The notes below the pieces were generated by a model. That model did not search any database. It worked only from the letters and a program-made list of their open reading frames with translations, and was not told the DNA's origin. Below, piece after piece: positions 34,678 to 45,521 of a stretch of 64,000 nucleotides of DNA. The first letter of the stretch is position 1; each line of letters opens with the position of its first letter. Position numbers and translations under genes: made by a program. The DNA comes from Pycnopodia helianthoides (lineage: Eukaryota > Echinodermata > Asteroidea > Forcipulatida > Asteriidae): NCBI GenBank assembly GCA_032158295.1, contig CM063243.1, positions 5,650,948 through 5,714,947 on the forward strand, read 5' to 3'.

Positions 34678-35705
34678 CTGAGCGTTTATCGACAACAAAT
34701 GTGATAACTACCCAAGGCATCGAGGTGATTGTTAAAGTTAATGGAGTTCAAACAAATTTTCTGGTGGATACGGGAGCAAGTTTGACTATTCTTCGTCCCG
34801 ACATCTATTACAAAATTCCCGAAAATTCAAGACCTCAACTAAGTTTCACAAGCATAAGAGTGGCGATGGCTAATGGACAACTTGCTCCTTGCTTAGGACG
34901 GGGACAACTTGAACTAGAGTTTCAAGTTGGTACACAAAGTAAAACAGTGACCAATGATGTGTACCTTGCTGATATTGAACCTGAAGGGATTCTAGGCTAC
35001 GACTTTCTCCAGATGTATAATTGTTCGTTGAATCTGGGAAAAGGCGAATTGCGAATAGAAAATCAACAAGTCAAATGCCATGTTTACCTAATGTCAGAAT
35101 CTCACAAGTGTACTCGAGTGATAGCGGACCGAACTGTGATGATTGAGGCAAGAGGAGAGATATTACTGCCCGGAAAACTACAACACAGAGATAGAAATAT
35201 CGAATTTGGTATTGTTGAGCCTGAATCAAGATTCATAAAGAATCACGAGGTAATGGTTGCCAAAGCCTTGGTTGATATTCAACAGGAGCTGGTACCAGTC
35301 AGAGTTCTCAACCTTAAAGATGAGCCGATAATTGTGCATCAAGGTACAGTTATGGCCACGTGTGAACCAGTTGAAAGTGACAAAGTAATTCAAGAAAATG
35401 ATAATCATCAGATTGCTGTGTTAAAACAGCAACCGCCCTTTCAAGTAAAGCAAGAAATCCCTGACCATTTGACAGAACTATACGAGGCAAGCGGCGAACG
35501 ACTGGATCAAAGTCAAAAGACGCAATTGGCAAGAGTCTTAGGAACATTTCAAGACGTTTTTACTAAAAATTCAGAGGATCTTGGAAAGACATCAGTTGTC
35601 AAGCATGAAATAAATACTGAAGGGACAAGACCTATCAGACAACCGGCAAGAAGACTCCGATCCATCAAAGAGGCGTATCAAAAGAAGAGATTGACAAGAT
35701 GTTAA
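34626..35705 (+). pseudogene. Gypsy protease and start of RT
   Basis: This ORF is in the -1 frame relative to gag. The aspartic protease motif is FLVDTGASLTIL, with ILGYDFLQ as the flap-side ILG motif. The region leads to EINTEGTRPIRQPARRLRS, the usual lead-in to RT. One base is missing or extra near 35685, so RT continues in another frame from 35699. Confidence 0.88.
34644..34650 (+). promoter_or_regulatory. Candidate -1 ribosomal frameshift heptamer (gag/pro)
   Basis: GGGAAAT fits the X XXY YYZ pattern exactly in register: gag codons GGA AAT, protease-frame codons GGG AAA. It lies inside the 52-bp gag/pro overlap (34626-34677), before the gag stop. No downstream pseudoknot was evaluated. 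Confidence 0.55.
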
Positions 35706-36943
35706 AGCGAGGGGTCATTGAGCCATCATCAAGTCCCTGGGCGTCGCCTATTGTTTTAGTCAAGAAAAAGGACGGTTCGATAAGATTTTGCGTAGATTAT
35801 CGAAGACTTAATTCATCCACGATCAAAGATTCCTACCCTTTACCAAGAATTGATGACTCATTGGACACTTTATCCGGGTCTCAGTGGTTTTCAACTTTGG
35901 ACTTGGCAAGTGGGTACTGGCAGGTGGAGATGGCAGATAAAGATAAAGAGAAAACGGCGTTCATAACCCAACAAGGGCTTTATGAATTCAATGTGATGCC
36001 ATTCGGCTTATGTAATGCTCCCGCCACTTTTGAGCGCTTGATGGAACGAGTGTTATCAGGATTACAATGGCAGACATGCTTGTTGTACATTGACGACATC
36101 ATTGTTTACGGGGATGATTTCAAATCTGCCCTGAACAGATTACAAGAGGTACTGACTCGATTACGAACAGCCGGCCTTAAGTTAAGCCCAAAGAAGTGCC
36201 GTCTTTTCCAGCAGAGTGTGACGTTTCTGGGACACATCGTGTCAAGTGAGGGAATTCAGACTGACCCGCTCAAGACAGAAGCAGTCGAGAAATGGCCTAC
36301 CCCTTCAACGGTCACTGAAGTACGGAGTTTCCTAGGATTATGTTCGTATTACAGACGATTTGTCAAGAACTTTGCTGAAATTGCAAGACCTCTGAATCGA
36401 TTAACAGAGAAGGCACAAGTTAACTTTGTTTGGACAAAGGAATGTGAAAGTGCGTTTCAACGCCTAAAAAGAGAATTGATATCAACTCCAATACTGGTGT
36501 ATCCAATGGTTGATGACGCATTCATCTTAGACACGGATGCAAGTAATCAAGGTATAGGGGCAGTGCTTTCTCAAGTACAAGATGGCGAGGAGAGAGTCAT
36601 CGCTTATTACAGCAGATCCTTGTCCAAAGCGGAAAGAAGCTACTGTGTGACAAGGAAGGAACTACTTGCGGTAGTGGCTTCCATCAAACATTTCCATCAT
36701 TACTTGTATGGCAAGAAATTCCTCATCAGAACAGATCACGGAGCACTTCGATGGCTGATGAATTTCAAGAACCCAGAGGGACAAACTGCGCGATGGTTGG
36801 AGGTTATGAGCACCTACAATTTTGACATCCAACATCGTCCGGGTAAGCAACATGGGAATGCTGATGGTCTGTCAAGGAAACCTTGCAACGATTGTACACA
36901 GTGTGACAAGATAGAGAGATACGGTGTTACACCGGAGATTTAA
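35699..36943 (+). pseudogene. Gypsy reverse transcriptase / RNase H
   Basis: 414 open codons read GVIEPSSSPWASPIVLVKKK, FCVDYRRLNSSTIKDSYPLP, DLASGYWQVEM, MPFGLCNAPATFERLME and the active site LLYIDDIIVYG. The connection and RNase H follow (FILDTDASNQGIGAVLSQ ... ELLAVVASIKHFHHYLYG ... HGNADGLSR). It ends at TAA 36941-36943. The frame is separated from protease by a shift and from integrase by this stop. Confidence 0.9.
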
Positions 36944-38655
36944 TATGGAATGAGACAGCCGAGACAGCGTAAAGGTACAAGTAGCGCAGGTACAGAGAGA
37001 ACAAACAAGACACCTATAGAATTGAGCAATCCATTCTGTGGAGTCGTCACGTCCAACATTCAAGGAAAATCAAGAAGAGTAGTCGGAGAAGATCTAATAA
37101 CTACAAAGGAGCTCCAAGATGCACAGAGAAAAAGACAGAAGTATCAATAAAATACTTCAATTGAAAGAGACTTTAACAGAGCGGCCAAGATGGGCTGATA
37201 TCTCGCATGAAGGTTTTGAAGTAAAGAGCTACTGGTCGCAATGGGAACGGTTACACATACGTGATGGCATCTTATGCCGACAATGGGAGACTGCGGCTGG
37301 TGATCAGGTCAAGTGGCAGATTGTTCTTCCAAAGACTCTGAGAAAAGGGCTGGTAACACGATTACACAGTGACAAGACTTGTGGTCACCTTGGACAAAAT
37401 AAAACAAGAGAAAGAGTAAGAGACAGATTCTACTGGAATCGGTGGCAAAGAGATGTGAATCTTGTCGTTTCTGCATGTGACAAGTGCGCGTCCAGAAAGT
37501 CCCCAAACAAGACTCGTCGAAGCCCCATGAAGACATACAACGTGGGAGTACCCATGGAAAGAGTGGCTATGGATGTGTTAGGTCCGCTACCCCTAACTAA
37601 TCGAGGTAACCGATACATTTTGGTCGTTGGTGATTATTTTACTAAATGGACCGAGGCATTTGCCATACCAAATCAAGAAGCGGCCACAATAGCAACTGTT
37701 TTTGTGGAACAGTTCGTGAGCAGATACGGTGTCCCATTACAACTTCACACTGATCAAGGGAGAAGACATAGACAAAACAAGAGAAGGCATAGACAAAACA
37801 AGAACATCAGCACTGCACCCCCAATCAGATGGGATGATTGAGCGAGCGAACAGAACAATTGAAAACATGTTGGCTATGTTTGTGGACGAGAATCAAGAGA
37901 ACTGGGACACTTGTTTGCCGTATGTTATGATGGCTTACAGGACTGCTGTGCACGAGACAACCGGTTACACCCCAAGTGAGATGATGATGGGAAGAGAGGC
38001 GACATTACCGGTCGATTTGCTCGTGGAAAGACCTAAAGAAAACCGCCAAGGATTAAACCAAACCGAGTACGTGACTCGCCTGAGAGAATGTATGGAACAA
38101 GTGCATCAGTACGCAAGAGATAATCTTCGGATAGCAAGTGACAGACAAAAGCGCAACTATGATCACAAGGCAGAAAGAGGAGGATATAACAAAGGAGATT
38201 GTGTCTGGTTGTACAACCCGAAGCGAAAACGAGGTTATTGTCCTAAGTTTCAGCTGGCTTGGGATGGACCGTATGTCGTTACTAAACGCTTGAGTGATGT
38301 CACGTATCGCATACAGAAAGGGTCACGAGGAAAACCAAGAGTTGTACATTACAACAGACTAAAGCCCTATAGCGGAGAAAATGCACCACAGTGGTTCCAA
38401 GATAAGGCAAGAACAGAGGCACCAGCGATTGCGAATGAGGCACAAGAAGATGCTGACAACCAGAAAGATGATCACGAATGTCCGGTCCAAGTTAAAGAAG
38501 CTACGAATACGGCAGAGGAGACAAGTAAAGGAAAAGTTTTGTCAAGCCATCAACGGCATGAGAAAAAGCAATCAAAGGAACCGGAATGCCATGTGACTCA
38601 AGACAGACGCCGAAGTCAGCGAGAACGCCGACGGCCGGCAAGATATAAAGATTAA
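36944..38655 (+). pseudogene. Gypsy integrase (frameshifted, core deletion)
   Basis: After the RNase H stop, the linker frame (to 37150) shifts at about 37119-37140 into the HHCC zinc domain (H...H in LHSDKTCGHLGQNKTRERV, then ACDKCASRK). The catalytic core shows the first Asp in VAMDVLGPLPL and the second in LHTDQG. The stretch between it and LHPQSDGMIERANRT (third residue, Glu) is replaced by two near-repeats of AGACATAGACAAAACAAGA or AGGCATAGACAAAACAAGA, with a frame change. A GPY/F-type domain (FQLAWDGPYVV...VHYNRLKPY) and a basic tail follow to 38655. No chromodomain was recognised. Confidence 0.88.
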
Positions 38656-39686
38656 TACACAAGGGAAAGCCCAAGTGAACATCTAAGAAGTAGTACTGAT
38701 GATTCCAAGAAACAGAAAGACATAATAATATTTGGTAGTGTAGTATATACTACGGAAATTCAATCAAGAATTATTGCAAGGGATTAAGGAGAATTCAAAG
38801 GTTGGAGTGGAAAAAGCATGAAATGAGACGTCGATGCACGACAAAGATCGTTGGTGAAAAAGTTTTCACGGATTTGGGAAAAGATAAATTGATCCCTGGC
38901 CAGGAGCAAACATTCTTTGAAAGCCCATCAGAACTTGAAATAAATCGCCAGCGACATTGCTCAAGATGTTTAATGCATAACGCTCTAGACCTTCGAAAAG
39001 GGACCTAATCAATGCTGGACTCTATGGTGTGGAATTACTCGTGCTTTTGGATGCACGGTGCACGCACGGAGTGGAAATTATTAGGGCGCCCTCGTACACA
39101 CGTTAATTGCGGAGAGACCGCAATGATGATGAGAGTCAGCATAACAGTTGCAGTGTGAAATTATAAAAGAAAACAGAGATTTATGATGAACAGAAATAAA
39201 AAGAATTCAGAATTAAAACTTACTCGTAGAAAAGTTCAATTACAAAGAAAAGTAATGAAAGAATGCGGCAGAACACCTTCAAGGTTATTAAGACGTAGTG
39301 GAGTGGATGTTCACATCACCATTACATTAGGAGAATATTATTTGGTAGCATTTCTGTAGGGAAATATAACAAAAATTAAATAAATTAAAAATGCTGAACA
39401 GAAAAGAAAAAAAAATTAATAAAATTGTATCGTCAATGGATGGTAGGCCTATGGCTGAAGTTATCAGACGAGAAAAAATGCCTAAAACGTGACGTCACGA
39501 ATGTGGCGGCAAATAATAAAAATATGAGAGAAAAGAACCTGTGCGTGGCAAGCATCATATAACAATCAACATGAACAAGATATTAGGCACACACGTCACA
39601 CGTCCATCACACGTAACGCACACACAATCATCGGCGGACAGAGTATAGAGCCAGTTACAAAGTGTCATCAGGGTGAAAGCTTAAAG
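38656..39686 (+). other. Spacer after integrase, no recognised gene
   Basis: A-rich sequence within the Gypsy element. The 68-codon ORF at 38802-39008 has no recognised domain. Confidence 0.4.
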
Positions 39687-40097
39687 ATGGACAAACATCA
39701 AGAGGTAAAAGAACCCGGCAGAGAACAGAAAGATAAAGGAAAGTTTGATTGTTTCCGCTGTGGCAAAGTTTTTCGTCAGTTTGGGTTCTTGCAGCAGCAC
39801 ATGCTGCGGCAACACAAGGTGCATCCAAGTGAATGTAGGGCCCGGAGCAGCGTCAAGGACAGCAAAGATGAGACATGTAAGAAGAGAAAGTCTACAGACA
39901 AGGCCACCAAACCAGTCAAGTCGGTCATCACACAGAAAATCAGTGAGAGTAAAGAAAACAAGAAATCAAAGACGGCAGAGGACAAAGATGATCGGACGAC
40001 AAAGACAACAACAGCGTCAGCAGACAAGAAGAAATTAAGGGAAAAAGATGACACCGGCAGTCATCACACTGCCACCGGTTTCTCCTTTCCCGTCTAG
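39687..40097 (+). CDS. Extra Gypsy ORF with C2H2 zinc finger
   Basis: 136 codons, MDKHQEVKEPGREQKDKGKF then a single C2H2 finger: C-F-R-C, GKVFRQFGFLQQ, H-x4-H (residues about 22-43). The rest is very Lys/Ser/Thr/Asp-rich. It lies after integrase where some Gypsy elements carry env or accessory genes, but I see neither a signal peptide nor a membrane helix, so it is not envelope-like. A nucleic-acid-binding accessory role is inference. It overlaps the next ORF by 50 bp in a different frame, so the two could be one gene broken by an indel. Confidence 0.6.
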   Translation: MDKHQEVKEPGREQKDKGKFDCFRCGKVFRQFGFLQQHMLRQHKVHPSECRARSSVKDSKDETCKKRKSTDKATKPVKSVITQKISESKENKKSKTAEDKDDRTTKTTTASADKKKLREKDDTGSHHTATGFSFPV

Positions 40098-40635
40098 GTC
40101 ACCGTCGCCGGACTGCCCTTCCTTCTCACCCTTGATGACCAATGCCCCAGACTTCCAGGCATCTGATGGAGGAACCACCGCCCCTGCTCCACAGATGACG
40201 ACCCCGCCCCCCGCAACAAGAGGCATGAAAAGGGGCCGACATGAGAGCCCCGGACCCGCCACGGCCGCGTCCACGTCGTCTACGTCTGCTGCCCGCCCAC
40301 GCCGGATCCCGCAACAACAGCCACAGCTCCGTACTGGCCCACCGCGTTCTATCGCCGGAGCAGAGGTGGAGATGGCCAGGACTGCTGCCAGGGAGCAGAA
40401 CTTACTAAAGAGACAAACGAACGAGCTACACCAATTAGACCATGGTGTAATATTCAGACAAGTCGTCGAGTCTGCCCATTTCCCCGATGGGAAAGTGTAT
40501 TCAGTAAGATTCAATGAATACCTGCTGCCAGCTAACGCAGCCTTCGGTAGGCCGCAGTGGCAAGTTGGCTACGCCGCCGCTCAAAACACAACGGCACAGA
40601 CGCACACGGAATATGGAATGAACAATGAACAGTAA
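40048..40635 (+). CDS. Extra Gypsy ORF, Pro/Ser-rich, unknown
   Basis: 195 codons starting MTPAVITLPPVSPFPSRSPS. A Pro/Ser/Ala-rich N-terminal half is followed by a helical stretch (VEMARTAAREQNLLKRQTNE) and a compact-looking C-terminus (VIFRQVVESAHFPDGKVYSV ... FGRPQWQVGYAAAQN). I recognise no family. Base composition is more GC-rich than the rest of the element. If fused with the zinc-finger ORF by a one-base shift, the product would be about 315 residues. Confidence 0.5.
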   Translation: MTPAVITLPPVSPFPSRSPSPDCPSFSPLMTNAPDFQASDGGTTAPAPQMTTPPPATRGMKRGRHESPGPATAASTSSTSAARPRRIPQQQPQLRTGPPRSIAGAEVEMARTAAREQNLLKRQTNELHQLDHGVIFRQVVESAHFPDGKVYSVRFNEYLLPANAAFGRPQWQVGYAAAQNTTAQTHTEYGMNNEQ

Positions 40636-40678
40636 TTTATCGTCGATTTGATATTTAGCAGTTTAGGGGTCTTTATTT

Positions 40679-41045
40679 TGTTGTTGTTGCTAATTTAGCT
40701 TCAAGTCGTTACTCATAGAGATGCAAGTTCCTGGACCAACGTAAGTAATGTAAATTTGTTGTAAATATAAATTGTAAGCTGCATGGTTGTGCCTAAAATC
40801 AAGGCTACGTTCTGACGTTAATCATGTTAATAGCAGTGTTTTCATGTTAACGATAGTTAACATTTTGTTGTTGTTGCTAATTTAGCTTCAAGTCGTTACT
40901 CATAGAGATGCAAGTTCCTGGACCAACGTAAGTAATGTAAATTTGTTGTAAATATAAATTGTAAGCTGCATGGTTGTGCCTAAAATCAAGGCTACGTTCT
41001 GACGTTAATCATGTTAATAGCAGTGTTTTCATGTTAACGATAGTC
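40679..41045 (+). repeat. 187-bp tandem duplication in Gypsy 3' region
   Basis: TTGTTGTTGCTAATTTAGCT...GTTAACGATAGT occurs twice with a 187-bp period and almost no differences. It is non-coding. Confidence 0.9.
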
Positions 41046-41710
41046 ACGTCAAAAAAAAAAACAAAAAAACACACAGTAGGCCAAAACATTAGCGTAAAAA
41101 AAAAAATGTTTTGATTAAATTACGTGTGATCTGTTTCACAACATTTGCATCTATCGATGAGTAATGATCTGGAATTCCAATGATGTTTTGAAATAAGTTC
41201 AATCCTTGAATACATGTAGATTAGCTATGATGTATGCCGCAGACGAGTTTCGTAAAAATATTGACATTTTGAAACCCGCGCTTTTAAGACTGACCCGGGG
41301 GTCAGCTCAGGTAGCTCTATGTAAATTAGCTCTGCAGAATTTGAGCTTTTGATTGGTCAGAGTTAGCAGTCCCCGTGATTCAGTGGTACACGGCCGCTTA
41401 AAATGTAGAAACAGGATACCAGTGTAACTAAGATGTCTGCTCCCATGCACTAATAAACGACATACAAACACACAGTCTTGCAAAGAGACACTTTTAACTG
41501 GAATAGGGTAGAGGTAATGTAAATAATTAAATGACTTAAATAGTTTTGAGGAGTGGAAACGATTGTACATAGCGATTAATCATAACCAATGTCCAATGGC
41601 ATAAAATGCTCTGTGTTGCACTCCTGAGTCCTGGTCTGGAGACGGGTGCTGAGCTGAGCAGAGTGTCGTGGTTGTCTTGATTTAACTTTAATAACTTGTA
41701 AAATGTCACG

Positions 41711-42060
41711 CTTGTTGAGGCCCCTCTTAGTCTTAGTTACTACTTGCTAGTGCTACTTCTGAGTGTTGTTGAATATTTTATATTATTAGTGCTATTGTTA
41801 ATGCTTGTTGAGGCCCCTCTTAGTCTTAGTTACTACTTACTTGCTAGTGCTACTTCTGAGTGTTGTTGAATATTTTATATTAGTGCTATTGTCAATGCTT
41901 GTTGAGGCCCCTCTTAGTCTTAGTTACTACTTGCTAGTGCTACTTCTGAGTGTTGTTGAATATTTTATATTATTAGTGCTATTGTTAATGCTTGTTGAGG
42001 CCCCTCTTAGTCTTGGTTACTACTTGCTAGTGCTACGTCTGAGTGTTGTTGAATATTCTA
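41711..42060 (+). repeat. ~93-bp tandem repeat (about 3.8 copies) in Gypsy
   Basis: Units start CTTGTTGAGGCCCCTCTTAG at 41711, 41804, 41898 and 41991. The repeat makes an open reading frame (41805-42107) that is an artefact of the period. The interval 41046-41710 holds nothing recognisable. Confidence 0.9.
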
Positions 42061-42185
42061 TTAATTGTCAAAAAGCTTATTTCAAAAACAAAATCACAAA
42101 TAAATAGGCATAAAGCTGTACAGAAATAATTTATTATTTATTGACACAATTTAATTTTGCGGTTTTTGTTTTCTTGAAAATTTAA

Positions 42186-42360
42186 TGAATGCGAGGACAC
42201 ATTCAAATTTTAAGTGTGCGGCAATGTGGCGAAAAGCCAAGGCAAAAAGTAAATTTAACTTTGCAGGTTTTTTTGTGGTTTTTTTTCTTCTTCTTCTTCT
42301 TGTGAGTTAATGAATGCGAGGACGCATTCGAATTTTAAGTGTGCGGCAATGTGGCGAAAA
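42186..42360 (+). repeat. Duplicated pre-LTR segment
   Basis: TAATGAATGCGAGGAC(A/G)CATTC(A/G)AATTTTAAGTGTGCGGCAATGTGGCGAAAA occurs at about 42184-42235 and again at 42307-42360, where it runs into the 3' LTR. The first copy includes the first bases of an LTR (TGTGGCGAAAA). No classical purine tract precedes the LTR. Confidence 0.6.
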
Positions 42361-43072
42361 AATGCCATGTGTAATTAAGATAAACAACTATTTATTTCAA
42401 TGTTTCATTTCTATTGTTCTTTCCTTGCAGAAATATTCTTGCATGCTTGTGACACCCAGCTAGGTGCCGTTCCGATTATGTGGCTGCGCTGTGTTGTGCT
42501 CTTGAGTATTCTTAATGAGGCACACATGACGCAGGCTCAAGAGTACGAGCGCGCGCCAGCTGAAGTGGAGCAAGCTACCGTAGAAAGGTGTTTGTGATTG
42601 GTCAATAATTTAGTGCGCTTTGATCACCGCGTATGTAACAGAAGTGCGTGTTGCGCATATGCACTTCTGACGGCTATAAATTCAGCTGCAAACTCATTTT
42701 CCAGGGACTTTTTCTTTGAACAGTCCTCACCACAAGACCAAAGACACAAAGACCATTCTAATCAACATGTAATGCCTATAATTATAGGGTTGAAGTCCAC
42801 GCTACCAATACAATTGAAGGCTCGTAATAAATCATACTCGTACCATTAGTTTCAGCATTAGTTAAATAACAAGTGAATGTTGTATGAATAAGGAATTGGA
42901 GACAATAAATTAATATAGATCTTTGGTTGACAGTAACCCTCTGTTTTCAACATGTCTTATTATGTCGAGTAGATAAGGTTTTCTCCCCATAACATTTCTC
43001 CTTGGAGTTTCATCGGATGATACCGACTCTTCTCCCCTAGGCACAAGCAAGGGTGGGGTCGGAATCGTTACA
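42350..43072 (+). repeat. Gypsy 3' LTR
   Basis: 723 bp, nearly identical to the 5' LTR: one substitution in the compared length, at GTTCCG versus GTTTCG. It is followed by the ATAC target duplication. Confidence 0.95.
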
Positions 43073-43707
43073 ATACCTAAAGCAGCTATTTGAATTGACA
43101 GAAACAACCTACAAGTCAGCCATGAGTGATTTTGATTCTGACAATTATCAGTTTGATGATTAGGCATGGTATGATGGTGGACTAAAGAAAATTGTTGAAA
43201 CCGTGGGCAGAATCATTCATGGTCGGAATTGTTAGTTAAAATAGTGAAAACCTACAGGACAAATGGTGAGGGAAACTCATTTAATACAAGTTTAGATGTA
43301 GTGAATAGTGATGCATGATGAGATGAATTGTCTGCTGATCAGCGCAAAATGCACACAATCATAGTGTAGACACACAAATTATTTTTAATCGAAGTTCCAA
43401 GATTTGTTTTTTATTTGATGCATGGTAAAAAAAAAATACTATGGAAAGGGACATAACAAATCTGTGAATACAGTAACCAGTAATTCAGTTCAGACACGAT
43501 ACAGCAATCTTAATGCATGAGATCTGACTCAACAGAAGGATCCCAGTCACAGGAATGAAATCAGCGTACCCAAAGGTGTCGGAATTGGACATACAACCCC
43601 CGTATTCTATATTATCCACAACACCACTAATGATAACATAGCTTTGTGAATACCTTGTTTCCTCAAATTTGTTCTAAACATGTGTAATTTAATTTGTACC
43701 AATACAG

Positions 43708-43851
43708 GCCCTCTGGCGGCACCATTGCAGTCCATATTTGGCACCAGAGCTGTGGTCATTGCCAGTGGTTTAATTATTGGGGTTTCTTTTATCATCGCCT
43801 CTTTCACCACGACGGTCCCTCAGCTCACGGTGATAACAGCTCTTGGATTCG
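43708..43851 (+). CDS. SLC16-like transporter copy B, exon 2
   Basis: This 144-nt exon is flanked by ACCAATACAG and GTAATA. It encodes the same GPLAAPLQSIFGTRAVVIAS...TALGFG segment as copy A, with one silent difference visible (CTC to CTT at about 43801). The phase 1 junctions join exon 1 (GGT/GGC Gly) and exon 3. Conservation of the protein sequence in both copies suggests selection on this exon until recently. Confidence 0.9.
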
Positions 43852-43884
43852 GTAATAACAAACCTAGTATTAGAAAATAATCTG

Positions 43885-43922
43885 AAGGATATATATATTT
43901 ATATATATATATATATATAAAT
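43885..43922. repeat. (TA)n stretch
   Basis: GATATATATATTTATATATATATATATATATAA follows AAAATAATCTGAAG. The equivalent in copy A (15140-15175) is shorter. The insertion point of the 14.75-kb block of copy A corresponds to about 43870, just before it. Confidence 0.85.
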
Positions 43923-44150
43923 TTAATTTGATAACTCAGGTAAAAAAAAGTCAATGGACTTATAAATGGATGGAAATTAATCATCTCTACAGCAAGACAC
44001 ATACAGTAGTTTAGTTTTCTTTGCGTCAAAGGTTACTATTGCCAATTCTTCCTCCATCACTCCAATATATAATGCTCTCTAAATCATTAAGCAGTGAGAC
44101 ACGCACCTCACACAGCTAGAAGTCCTGGAAGAGTTAGGGGAAACACAGTA

Positions 44151-44156
44151 GGGTTA
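44151..44156 (+). repeat. Target site duplication, left
   Basis: GGGTTA, identical to 56913-56918. The empty site in copy A reads AGGGTTGAACC. Confidence 0.88.
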
Positions 44157-44640
44157 TATGGAACGCCAAAGAGGCAAATAATCCGATCAACACAATCGAT
44201 CGTTCTTATGCATCGATCGATCGTTCTGTTGCATCGATCGATCGTACTGTTGCATCGATCGATAGTACTTTTGAATCGATCGACCGGTCTTTCCATCGAT
44301 CGATCGGTCTTTACATCGATCGATCGCTCCTTTCCATCAATCGATCGCTCCTTTCTACCGATCGATCGATGAAAAAAAGAGCGATTAAAAAAGAGTGATT
44401 GAAAAAAGCGGTCGAAAAAGAGCGGTCGAAAAAGAGCGATCGATCGAAAAAGAGCGGTTGAAAAAGAGCGATTCAAGACCGATGTGCATACATCGATGCG
44501 TGTACGCCTCACACACAGTCCGCCGCCGTGTACGTAGACCGCCGCGGCCGTGTAGACCTGATTGTGCAGACCGACACAGCATTCCTTTTCCTCCCCGAAG
44601 GACACAGTTCAGCCAATCATACGTAAGATGCATATTCATG
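44157..44640 (+). repeat. Left terminal inverted repeat of the DNA transposon
   Basis: The outer ~40 bp (TATGGAACGCCAAAGAGGCAAATAAT.CGA) are near-perfect inverted matches of 56873-56912. They are followed by about eight copies of (C)ATCGATCGATCG with variable spacers, a GA-rich array of AAAAAGAGCG(A/G)T-like units (about 44370-44475), and CATACATCGATGCGT. The right TIR has the same order with fewer repeats. Arrays of this kind often serve as transposase binding sites; that role is inferred. Confidence 0.8.
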
Positions 44641-45077
44641 AGTAACAAACTATTTGCAACAATGGATGAAGTTGTAAAGGCCGTAAACACGCCGAGGGAC
44701 ATTTCTTTCTGTTCGTTCCAAGAGTCCAGTATCGCAGCCTATCACATTGTAGACAGTTATTATAATAGAACAATCTTCACGTCCATCCGTTTTGTTTTTG
44801 CTGTTACGGTGAGTTTTATCTCTTACTTGTTTTTCCACTTGTAATATTATGTCTTATTTATTCCTCCTAGACCACAGACAGCCAGTTACAATATAATAAG
44901 GCAATAAAATATAATGTACAAAGGAAGTAATTATTCAATTGAATCTAACAACCAGCTAACCGGCGAAGCCGCAATACTGACCAATAAATGAATATAATGA
45001 AATAACAAACCTAAACGCACATGCTAAATTAAATATTAAAATACGACTTCTTCTTTAGAATAAAAAGTAGGAACAAC

Positions 45078-45267
45078 ATGGCTACTGCTGCTCGTGGGAA
45101 AGGTCGTCCACCTGTTTGTGTCCCTCGTGAAAAACTTGAATACTTCACCGAAATGGGCTTCACAAGAGAAGAGATGGCAAATATATTTGGTGTGAGTGTG
45201 AGAACCATTGGCAGTCTTCTTAGCTTACATTCTCTGAAGCGGAGTGACACATGGCATGATCTAAATG
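45078..45267 (+). pseudogene. Transposase exon 1 (helix-turn-helix region)
   Basis: It begins MATAARGKGRPPVCVPREKL. The stretch YFTEMGFTREEMANIFGVSVRTI is a helix-turn-helix of the kind found before integrase-core transposases. The exon ends at a GTAAGT donor (45268) in phase 1. The next exon joins at the ATCAG acceptor, giving LN-DEDLDELLAEI. Confidence 0.75.
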
Positions 45268-45521
45268 GTAAGTGCATGTTTCAAAATTTGAATTTTTTTC
45301 AAGATGCACAAATTATCCTTTCAACACCTTTTTGGTTGATTGCTCTTTATGTAAACAATTTACACACAACAACAATTTAAATAATAAGCTAAAAATCAGG
45401 GCTGACATAACTGATGCCAACATCCACCCGTCTATATACGCGCACCAACTGTTCCCCAAACTTTTTTAGCCATTTACTTGCCATTTTTGTACCACCGTTA
45501 TTCTTCGTTAGTTTGCATCAG

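Larger units (their letters stand above)
32563..43072 (+). mobile_element. 10.5-kb Ty3/Gypsy LTR retrotransposon
   Basis: LTRs at 32563-33290 and 42350-43072 begin TGTGG and end TTACA, and are flanked by ATAC (32559-32562 and 43073-43076). A tRNA-Leu primer site follows the 5' LTR. The order is gag, protease, RT, RNase H, integrase, which defines Ty3/Gypsy. The coding part is interrupted in gag, between protease and RT, after RNase H, before integrase and within the integrase core. Between integrase and the 3' LTR lie 3.7 kb with two further ORFs and two tandem-repeat tracts, making the element unusually long. Confidence 0.95.
22620..43707 (+). other. Intron 1 of copy B (21.1 kb, retroelement-filled)
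   Basis: This phase 1 intron runs from GTAAATAATC to ...ACCAATACAG. About 18 kb of it is retroelement: Penelope-like 24396-31491 with a DIRS element inside, and Gypsy 32563-43072. The stretches 22620-24290, 31492-32562 and 43077-43707 hold no recognisable gene. The sequence just before exon 2 (about 43490-43707) matches 1-209 of the window, the end of intron 1 of copy A. Confidence 0.8.

Noticed and set aside
40048..40635. Envelope gene in the env position of the Gypsy element
   Set aside because: No signal peptide, no transmembrane segment and no Cys pattern; the product is Pro/Ser-rich and soluble in appearance.
41805..42107. 100-codon hydrophobic ORF that looks like a membrane protein
   Set aside because: It is produced by the ~93-bp tandem repeat; the Leu/Val-rich sequence repeats with the DNA period.
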